From an uncultured Lachnospiraceae bacterium (GTDB lineage: Bacteria > Bacillota > Clostridia > Lachnospirales > Lachnospiraceae), in assembly GCA_902489645.1 (NCBI GenBank), contig CABUAW010000069.1, forward strand, positions 1 through 12,197: DNA of 12,197 bases, given 5' to 3'. Of the stretch, positions 7,308 through 12,197 are shown in pieces. The notes below the pieces were generated by a model. The model was given only the letters and a program-made list of their open reading frames with translations, was not told where the DNA came from and did no database searches. Made by a program: the position numbers and the translations under genes. How positions within the stretch are numbered: the stretch's first letter is position 1; every line of letters begins with the position of its first letter.

Positions 7308-8273
7308 ATGCAAAAATTTATTGTGACGCCCAATGAGGCGGGACAGCGGCTGGATAAGCTGTTGTTTAAGTATTTAAATCTGGCTCCAAAGAGTTTTATT
7401 TATAAAATGCTTCGAAAAAAAAATATTACATTAAATCATAAAAAATGTGACGGTTCGGAGAAAACGGCCGTGGGAGACGAGGTGAACCTGTGGCTTTCCG
7501 ATGAAACCATTGAAAAATTCCGGGAAGCGAAAAGGTTCGACCGGGTAGAGCGGCATTTTAAAGTAATATTTGAAGATGAAGATTTACTGGCAGTAAATAA
7601 ACCGGCCGGCCTGCTTTCTCAAAAAGCAAGGCCCGAGGATGTTTCGGTCAATGAAGAAGCCATCAGTTATCTTTTGGAAAACCGCGTGGTTTCAGAAAAA
7701 TCACTGGAAGTTTTTAAACCTTCTGTGTGCCACCGGTTGGATAGAAATACGAGCGGTCTGCTCATTGTCGGCAAAAGTCTGGCAGGGCTTCAGCATATGT
7801 CGGAGGTGCTGAAGGAGCGGACGGCAAAGAAATACTATCTTTGCCTTGTGGATGGCGTTGTCACCGCATCGAAGCACATCGAAGGTTATTTGGTCAAAGA
7901 TGAAAAAACAAACCGGGTGGCCGTGTCGGAAAAACCGACCGGCGGCGGCCATCACATTGAAACCCTGTACGAGCCTCTGGGCAATAACGGCCGTCAGACG
8001 CTCTTAAAGGTCGAATTGATGACAGGGCGTACCCATCAGATTCGCGCCCATCTGGCCGCAATCGGACACGGCATCGTCGGCGACGGCAAATATGGCTCGG
8101 AACGGGTCAATGATTATTTCCGTAAACATTATCATTTAAGACACCAGTTACTCCATTCCTGGCGAATGGAGTTTGAAGGGCGGCGCCTGACAGCGCCGTT
8201 ATGGCCGGAATTTGAGGCAGTACTCAAGGGGGAACACCTGTGGTCGATTTACTCGGACTTGCAAAAGAACTGA
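7308..8273 (+). CDS. RluA-family pseudouridine synthase (RluC/RluD-like)
   Basis: Forms pseudouridine in structured RNA, most likely 23S rRNA by analogy with RluC/RluD. The 321 residues begin with an S4-like RNA-binding domain (GQRLDKLLFKYLNLAPKSFIYKMLRKK, about residues 12-38), then the catalytic domain with NKPAGLLSQ (97-105) and CHRLDRNTSGLLIVGKS (141-157), where Asp145 is the expected catalytic residue. The family motif GRTHQIRAHLAAIGH and the following GDGKYG close the active site. The order and the HRLD (not GRLD) signature separate it from the RsuA-type enzyme at 3438-4196. AGAGGA (7298-7303) lies 4 bases before the ATG. Its 3' end overlaps the next gene by 34 bases. Which RluA subtype and which uridines are targeted cannot be decided here, so I give no gene symbol. 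Confidence 0.93.
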   Translation: MQKFIVTPNEAGQRLDKLLFKYLNLAPKSFIYKMLRKKNITLNHKKCDGSEKTAVGDEVNLWLSDETIEKFREAKRFDRVERHFKVIFEDEDLLAVNKPAGLLSQKARPEDVSVNEEAISYLLENRVVSEKSLEVFKPSVCHRLDRNTSGLLIVGKSLAGLQHMSEVLKERTAKKYYLCLVDGVVTASKHIEGYLVKDEKTNRVAVSEKPTGGGHHIETLYEPLGNNGRQTLLKVELMTGRTHQIRAHLAAIGHGIVGDGKYGSERVNDYFRKHYHLRHQLLHSWRMEFEGRRLTAPLWPEFEAVLKGEHLWSIYSDLQKN

Positions 8274-9157
8274 ATATCGATGATATTGCCGTTTGCCACG
8301 CAGAAAAATTTGAGGGTGTGGAGCAGCTTTTAAAAACCGACGCCCAGCTTGGGATTCTTCCGCCCTTCACGGAAACGGATATCCGAAAACGGGTGCATCC
8401 GGAGGAAACCCTTGCCGGAGCGAAGAGTTTTATCGTTATTCTGGAACATTATGAGCCTTTGATTTATAAAAAGAGAGCCGGGCTTTACGGAAATATTTCT
8501 CCGGCGGCCAGCGGCGAGGATTATCACCGGATTGTCCGGGACAAGCTTAACGGGCTGATGCGGGCGCTGGAGGCAGCGGATTCGGAAGGGAAACGGCTGG
8601 CCTACGTGGATAATTCCCCTTTTTCAGAAAAACATGTGGCCGTCCGGGCCGGCCTGGGGCGTCTGATGAAAAACGGCCTTTTTTATTCAAGAAAATTTGG
8701 GTCCAGATGTTATATCGGACTTATTCTCACCGACCGGCCGGTGGAATTTTATGGCGTTTCCCGGCGCAGGGACGGGGAGGACAAGTGGTTTGACCGGTGC
8801 CTGAGCTGTTCGGCCTGTCAGATTTTTTGTCCCGGAAAGGCCATTACAGAAAAGGGAATGAACAGCTATCGCTGTGTATCTTATCTGACCCAGAAAAAAG
8901 AAGCGTTGACGGATTTTGAAGCGGCAGCTATGGGATGTCAGATTTATGGCTGTGATGTCTGTCAGAAAGTATGTCCGTTAAATCCTGCAATTCCTGCCGG
9001 ATATGAAACGGGAACGGAGGTTTCACTGGAGGAATTGCTGGCGATGAGCAATAAACAGTTTAAAATGAAATACCAAAGGACGGCGGCCGGATGGCGGGGC
9101 AAGAAGCAGCTTCAGAAAAATGCGGAAATCGTATTGAAAAATATAACGGAGAGATGA
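8240..9157 (+). CDS. queG: Epoxyqueuosine reductase, short QueG type
   Basis: Predicted cobalamin- and [4Fe-4S]-dependent enzyme that reduces epoxyqueuosine to queuosine at the tRNA wobble position, the last step of queuosine synthesis. Two ferredoxin-like cysteine groups are visible: CLSCSACQIFCP (Cys187, 190, 193, 197) and YGCDVCQKVCP (Cys238, 241, 245), plus the conserved RCVSYLT (Cys212) between them. VDNSPFSEK with Asp124, followed by ARAGLG-like VRAGLG and a C-terminal GxILTD-like block, matches the QueG catalytic domain. At 305 residues it is shorter than E. coli or Bacillus QueG (about 380) and seems to lack most of the C-terminal repeat region. The start is GTG at 8240, supported by AAGGGGGA (8226-8233) 6 bases upstream; it lies inside the preceding gene. 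No other queuosine genes are in the window. A related cobalamin-dependent reductase with a different substrate remains possible. Confidence 0.87.
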   Translation: MVDLLGLAKELNIDDIAVCHAEKFEGVEQLLKTDAQLGILPPFTETDIRKRVHPEETLAGAKSFIVILEHYEPLIYKKRAGLYGNISPAASGEDYHRIVRDKLNGLMRALEAADSEGKRLAYVDNSPFSEKHVAVRAGLGRLMKNGLFYSRKFGSRCYIGLILTDRPVEFYGVSRRRDGEDKWFDRCLSCSACQIFCPGKAITEKGMNSYRCVSYLTQKKEALTDFEAAAMGCQIYGCDVCQKVCPLNPAIPAGYETGTEVSLEELLAMSNKQFKMKYQRTAAGWRGKKQLQKNAEIVLKNITER

Positions 9158-9159
9158 TT

Positions 9160-9690
9160 ATGGCAACTTGGAATTCTAGGGGACTTCGCGGTTCCGAACT
9201 GGAAGATAAGATTAATTTAACCAATGAAAAATACAGGGAAAAGAAGCTGGCGCTGATTCAGAAGATTCCGACGCCGATTAAGCCCATACAGATTGACAAG
9301 GCGACGAGACATATTACGCTGGCCTACTTTGCCCAGCGAAGCACAGTAGACTATATCGGAACCGTTCAGGGAATTCCCGTCTGTTTTGATGCCAAGGAAT
9401 GTTGTTCGAAAACTTTTCCGATTCAAAACGTCCATGAGCATCAGGTCCTTTTTATGCAGGATTTTGAAGAACAGGGCGGCATCGCCTTTCTGTTGATATA
9501 TTTTTCCGGGGAAAACCGATATTTTTATCTGCCTTTTGACCGTTTGGCTGATTTTTGGAACCGTTCCAGGACAGGACATGAAAAAAGCTTTCATATGGAA
9601 GAATTAGATGAGGCGTTTGAAATTCAATGTCAGGGATATTATTTGAACTATCTGCCGGCTATCCAGACGGATTTGAACCGCAGGACTTGA
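9160..9690 (+). CDS. recU: Holliday junction resolvase RecU
   Basis: Structure-specific endonuclease that resolves four-way recombination junctions in Firmicutes; in Bacillus it works with RecA and RuvAB. The 176 residues match RecU along the length: WNSRGLRGSELEDKINLTN at the start, a KIPTPIKP block (35-42), STVDYIG (Asp64), FDAKE (Asp77, Lys79), an EHQ-containing helix (94-96), then QGGIAFLLIYF and a C-terminal region ending with DEAFEIQCQGYYLNYLP. Asp64, Asp77 and Lys79 align with Bacillus Asp88, Glu101 and Lys103, the metal-binding nuclease residues, so the middle position is Asp instead of Glu. The ATG at 9160 was chosen because GGAGAG (9148-9153) lies 6 bases upstream; earlier in-frame ATGs at 9091 and 9154 lie inside queG and lack a suitable site. 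It starts 2 bases after the queG stop. Its own stop overlaps the -35 box of the his promoter. Confidence 0.95.
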   Translation: MATWNSRGLRGSELEDKINLTNEKYREKKLALIQKIPTPIKPIQIDKATRHITLAYFAQRSTVDYIGTVQGIPVCFDAKECCSKTFPIQNVHEHQVLFMQDFEEQGGIAFLLIYFSGENRYFYLPFDRLADFWNRSRTGHEKSFHMEELDEAFEIQCQGYYLNYLPAIQTDLNRRT

Positions 9691-9714
9691 CAAGAAAAAT
9701 TCCTATGGTATAAT
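9687..9714 (+). promoter_or_regulatory. Strong consensus promoter for hisZG with extended -10
   Basis: TTGACA (9687-9692) and TATAAT (9709-9714), both perfect, are separated by 16 bases. A TG at 9706-9707 gives an extended -10 (TGGTATAAT). The -35 box overlaps the recU stop codon TGA (9688-9690). Transcription should begin near 9720, leaving a leader of about 100 bases before hisZ. Confidence 0.9.
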
Positions 9715-9727
9715 TAATGACGATTCT

Positions 9728-9749
9728 ATGTGCTAATTTATTAGCACGT
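9728..9749 (+). other. Hairpin in the hisZ leader
   Basis: A 9-bp stem (9728-9736 with 9741-9749, one T-G wobble; core GTGCTAA/TTAGCAC) encloses a TTTA loop, starting about 8 bases after the predicted transcription start. The sequence after it (TGATTTG) is not a convincing T-tract. It could stabilise the 5' end of the his message, be a weak terminator for transcripts arriving from recU, or be a protein-binding site. Confidence 0.55.
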
Positions 9750-9777
9750 TGATTTGATAAAGTAATATATAGCAAAA

Positions 9778-9797
9778 GAATCCGAATAAGGGGATTC
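9778..9797 (+). other. Second hairpin in the hisZ leader, with an alternative partner
   Basis: GAATCC (9778-9783) pairs with GGATTC (9792-9797) around an 8-base loop. The left arm can instead pair with GATTCT at 9722-9727 (through AGAATC, 9777-9782), which would enclose the first hairpin. The structure lies 12 bases before the hisZ ribosome binding site. There is no T-box motif and no His-rich leader peptide. A regulatory role is only inferred. Confidence 0.35.
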
Positions 9798-9821
9798 GAT
9801 ACATGAAATGGAGATAGAGAC

Positions 9822-11018
9822 ATGAAAGAAAGACGTATTCATACACCGGAGGGTGTCAGGGATATTTATAATGGTGAATGTGCCCGGAAAAACCAGATGG
9901 CGGAGCGGATGAAAAACGTTCTTAAATCTTATGGCTACCGGGATATTCAAACGCCGACCTTTGAATTTTTTGATATTTTTAATCAGGACAAGGGCTCGCT
10001 TCCGTCGAATCAAATGTACAAATTTTTTGACAGAGAGGGAAATACGCTGGTGCTTCGGCCGGATATTACACCGTCCATTGCCCGGGCGGTCAGCAAATAT
10101 TTCAGTGAAGAAAATTTCTCCATGAGATTTTCCTACACAGGCAATATATTTATCAATAATTCCAGTTTGCAGGGACGCATGAAGGAATCGACCCAGATGG
10201 GCGCCGAATTAATCGGCGACGACAGTATCGATGCCGATGCGGAGATGATTGCTCTGGCCATTCATTTGCTTTTAGCCGCCGGTCTGACGGAGTTTCAGAT
10301 TGATGTCGGTCATGTTGGATTTTTTAAGGGCTTAATTGAAGAAGCCGGAATGGACGAAGAAAAAACTCAGGAGTTAAGGGAACTCATTGAAAATAAAAAC
10401 TTTTTCGGCGTGGAAGCCATGACAGGCAATCCTGCGCTTATTCAGCTCCCGAAGCTGTTTGGTTCACAGGAGATTCTTAAAGAGGCCAAACGGCTGACGT
10501 CAAACATGCAGGCGCTGACGGCCATTACCCGGTTGGAACGCCTTTATGAGATTATCGGTGAATATGGCCTCCAGAAATATGTGACATTTGACCTGGGGAT
10601 GCTGAGCCAATACGATTATTATACAGGCGTCATTTTCAGAGGCTATACCTATGGCACGGGCGATGCCGTCGTTAAAGGCGGACGGTACGATGCCTTGCTC
10701 CAAAAATTTGGAAAGGATGCGGCTTCCGTCGGACTGGCGGTGGCTGTGGACGAATTGCTGATTGCGCTCAGCCGTCAGAAAATTGCAATGGATGAGGGCG
10801 AACCGGTGACAATGATTCTTTACTCCGGCGCTTTACTTTCAAAGGCTTTGAAAAAAGCGGAGGAGCTTCGTCAAAAGGGCGTTTGTGTCCAGATGAACCG
10901 GATGAATCCCGAAAAGACGCTGAGCGATTATGAAGCCTATGCCAGACGCTTTGATATCGCACAGGTTGTTTATTTTGATTCGATGGGTGAAATGAAAATT
11001 TGGGAGGTACAGCCATGA
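9822..11018 (+). CDS. hisZ: ATP phosphoribosyltransferase regulatory subunit HisZ
   Basis: Non-catalytic histidyl-tRNA synthetase-like partner of short HisG; the hetero-octamer makes phosphoribosyl-ATP, the first step of histidine synthesis, and HisZ carries the feedback response to histidine. The 398 residues begin with TPEGVRDI (8-15). A class II synthetase-like core follows: FFDREGNTLVLRPDITPSIAR (68-88), MRFSYTGNIF (101-110), YYTGVIFRGY (266-275) and GGRYD (286-290). At the place of synthetase motif 3 it has GLAVAVDELL (304-313), without the catalytic Glu-x-Arg. A C-terminal region (about 329-398) still resembles the anticodon-binding fold. HisS identity is unlikely because of RPDITP in place of the HisS RPEGT motif and because hisG follows directly. 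The start has GGAGA (9810-9814) 7 bases upstream. Its stop overlaps the hisG start in ATGA (11015-11018). Expression is expected from the strong promoter at 9687-9714. Confidence 0.95.
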   Translation: MKERRIHTPEGVRDIYNGECARKNQMAERMKNVLKSYGYRDIQTPTFEFFDIFNQDKGSLPSNQMYKFFDREGNTLVLRPDITPSIARAVSKYFSEENFSMRFSYTGNIFINNSSLQGRMKESTQMGAELIGDDSIDADAEMIALAIHLLLAAGLTEFQIDVGHVGFFKGLIEEAGMDEEKTQELRELIENKNFFGVEAMTGNPALIQLPKLFGSQEILKEAKRLTSNMQALTAITRLERLYEIIGEYGLQKYVTFDLGMLSQYDYYTGVIFRGYTYGTGDAVVKGGRYDALLQKFGKDAASVGLAVAVDELLIALSRQKIAMDEGEPVTMILYSGALLSKALKKAEELRQKGVCVQMNRMNPEKTLSDYEAYARRFDIAQVVYFDSMGEMKIWEVQP

Positions 11019-11650
11019 GATATTTGACATTTGCGCTGGCGAAGGGACGTCTGGCCAAAAAGACGCTGACCTATCTTGAAAAAATAGGTATCGAGATGGA
11101 AGAAATGAAGGACCCGGATACACGGAAACTCATTTTTGTCAATGAAGATTTGAAAATTAAAATGTTCTTATCGAAGGCTTCGGATGTGCCGACTTATGTG
11201 GAATACGGCGCGGCGGATATCGGCGTCGTCGGAAAGGATACGATTCTGGAGGAAGGGCGGAAGCTTTATGAGGTTATGGACCTGGGCTTTGGAAAATGCA
11301 GAATGTGCGTCTGCGGACCGGAGAGCGCCAGAGAACTTTTAAAACACCAGCAGCTCATCCGTGTCGCCTCGAAATATCCGAACATTGCCAAAGATTATTT
11401 TAATAACATTAAACACCAGACAGTAGAAATCATCAAGCTGCATGGTTCGGTGGAATTGGCGCCGATTGTGGGGCTTTCGGAAGTGATTGTAGATATTGTG
11501 GAGACGGGAACAACTTTAAAAGAAAACGGTTTGACAGTTCTGGAAGAAATTTGTCCTCTGTCAGCCCGGGTGGTTGTCAACCAGGTAAGCATGAAAATGG
11601 AAAATGAACGGATAACCGGGATTTTGAATGAACTTAAAAAAGTAATGTGA
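11015..11650 (+). CDS. hisG: ATP phosphoribosyltransferase catalytic subunit, short form
   Basis: Condenses ATP with PRPP, the committed step of histidine synthesis. The 211 residues correspond to the short HisG form, which lacks the C-terminal regulatory domain of the ~300-residue long form and needs HisZ; hisZ is immediately upstream. Visible motifs are LAKGRL (8-13), the VEYGAADIGVVGKD block (62-75), and the PRPP-binding loop DIVETGTTL (160-168). The start at 11015 has GGGAGG (11002-11007) 7 bases upstream and overlaps the hisZ stop as ATGA. A TTG at 11000 in the same frame would add five residues but would place the start over the ribosome binding site, so I rejected it. The gene ends 68 bases before hisD, in a gap that holds its own promoter-like element. 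Confidence 0.97.
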   Translation: MRYLTFALAKGRLAKKTLTYLEKIGIEMEEMKDPDTRKLIFVNEDLKIKMFLSKASDVPTYVEYGAADIGVVGKDTILEEGRKLYEVMDLGFGKCRMCVCGPESARELLKHQQLIRVASKYPNIAKDYFNNIKHQTVEIIKLHGSVELAPIVGLSEVIVDIVETGTTLKENGLTVLEEICPLSARVVVNQVSMKMENERITGILNELKKVM

Positions 11651-11665
11651 AAAAATTAACTTCAT

Positions 11666-11694
11666 TTTACATCCAGAGAAAAATCTGGTATATT
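11666..11694 (+). promoter_or_regulatory. Probable internal promoter for hisD with palindrome in the spacer
   Basis: TTTACA (11666-11671) and TATATT (11689-11694), each 5 of 6 to consensus, are 17 bases apart. TG at 11686-11687 makes an extended -10. The spacer holds an inverted repeat, CCAGA (11673-11677) and TCTGG (11684-11688), separated by GAAAAA, a possible operator. The predicted start is near 11701, giving a very short leader to the hisD ATG at 11719. Confidence 0.7.
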
Positions 11695-11718
11695 AAAAGC
11701 AGAAACCAGGAGGTTATT

Positions 11719-12197
11719 ATGAGAAAAATTAAATTGACAAAGGACGCGGCAGACGGTCTTTTAGATAATTTATTAAAAAGAAGTCCGAATAATTACGGAA
11801 AGTACACGGAAGCGGTCAATGAAATTGTGGAAGGCGTAAAAGCCGGAGGCGACGCGGCGATTTTTGAATATACAAAGAAATTTGACGGCGCGGATATTTC
11901 AAAGGACAATTTGATTGTCTCTAAGGCGGAGATTGAAGAAGCCTATGCGGCGGTTTCACCGGAGGTTTTGGAGGTTATCCGAAGGGCGATTGTCAATATT
12001 CGGACGTATCATGAAAAACAAAAACAGTATAGCTGGTTTGATTCCCAGCCAAACGGTACGATTCTCGGACAGAAGGTGACGCCTTTATCCAGAGTCGGTG
12101 TTTACGTTCCGGGCGGTAAGGCGGCGTATCCTTCCTCTGTTTTGATGAATATTCTTCCGGCCAGAGTGGCGGGCGTTGAACAGATTATTATGGTGAC
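11719..12197 (+). CDS. hisD: Histidinol dehydrogenase HisD, 3'-truncated by the window
   Basis: NAD-dependent, zinc-containing enzyme that oxidises L-histidinol to L-histidine in two steps, the end of the pathway. The frame is open from the ATG at 11719 to the last base, giving 159 complete codons of an expected ~430. AGGAGG (11708-11713) lies 5 bases upstream, an excellent ribosome binding site. Recognisable HisD features are GGDAAIFEYTKKFDG (43-57), and SRVGVYVPGGKAAYPSSVLM (124-143), the nucleotide-binding-side signature of the family. The zinc ligands and catalytic residues lie beyond the window, so activity cannot be judged. It follows hisG with a 68-base gap that carries a probable promoter, so it can be made from hisZG read-through and from its own start. 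The identification is secure despite truncation. Confidence 0.96.
   Translation, partial: MRKIKLTKDAADGLLDNLLKRSPNNYGKYTEAVNEIVEGVKAGGDAAIFEYTKKFDGADISKDNLIVSKAEIEEAYAAVSPEVLEVIRRAIVNIRTYHEKQKQYSWFDSQPNGTILGQKVTPLSRVGVYVPGGKAAYPSSVLMNILPARVAGVEQIIMV

Noticed and set aside
9091..9159. Longer N-terminus for RecU starting inside queG
   Set aside because: The extra 23 residues do not resemble RecU, whereas ATG 9160 has GGAGAG at 6 bases and begins with the conserved RecU N-terminus.
9803..9817. Four-codon upstream ORF (ATG AAA TGG AGA TAG) with an AAGGGG 9 bases before it, overlapping the hisZ ribosome binding site
   Set aside because: It has no histidine codons and is short enough to occur by chance; nothing supports an attenuation role.
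9715..9821. T-box riboswitch upstream of hisZ
   Set aside because: The leader is only about 100 bases and I see no conserved T-box antiterminator sequence, no specifier-loop architecture and no terminator stem with T-tract.
1..12197. CRISPR arrays, insertion sequences, phage or defence genes, tRNA or rRNA
   Set aside because: No spaced direct repeats, transposase or integrase motifs, or RNA gene signatures were seen; genes are contiguous and uniform in style.

Overview
The window looks like chromosomal DNA from an anaerobic, endospore-forming Firmicute, most likely a Clostridia member of the Lachnospiraceae type. The pointers are a clear SpoIVA spore-coat protein, RecU (a Firmicutes-type Holliday junction resolvase), the HisZ plus short-HisG arrangement, strong GGAGG-type ribosome binding sites, and moderate to low GC with A/T-rich intergenic DNA. 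All genes lie on the + strand. I saw no mobile element, CRISPR array, tRNA or rRNA, so the content is mostly core housekeeping.

Layout. (1) Bases 1-1422 hold spoIVA, missing only about its first 18 codons; it ends at a well-formed intrinsic terminator (1432-1465). (2) After a candidate promoter, bases 1544-9690 carry nine closely packed or overlapping genes: rnhA (RNase HI), an RsmF-like rRNA m5C methyltransferase, an RsuA-type pseudouridine synthase, a HAD-family phosphatase, a YgiQ-family radical SAM protein, an unrecognised two-helix membrane protein, an RluA-family pseudouridine synthase, a short QueG-type epoxyqueuosine reductase, and recU. Gaps are 0-16 bases or the genes overlap, so this reads as one transcript dominated by RNA modification and nucleic-acid maintenance. 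(3) A promoter with perfect -35 and -10 hexamers and an extended -10 overlaps the recU stop codon. It is followed by a leader of about 100 bases with two hairpins, then hisZ and hisG, which overlap by ATGA. (4) A second extended -10 promoter, with an inverted repeat in its spacer, precedes hisD, which runs off the window end.

How the genes work together. HisZ and short HisG together form the first enzyme of histidine synthesis, and HisD performs the last two oxidations. In the large cluster, at least four proteins modify rRNA or tRNA (m5C, two pseudouridine synthases, queuosine). RnhA and RecU process RNA-DNA hybrids and recombination junctions. The YgiQ protein, the HAD phosphatase and the membrane protein have no assigned substrate, and their place in this cluster is the main clue to their roles.

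I did not find a clearly novel multi-gene system. The observations most worth following are the two similar his promoters with associated hairpins, the membrane protein of unknown family, and the YgiQ radical SAM enzyme inside an RNA-modification operon.
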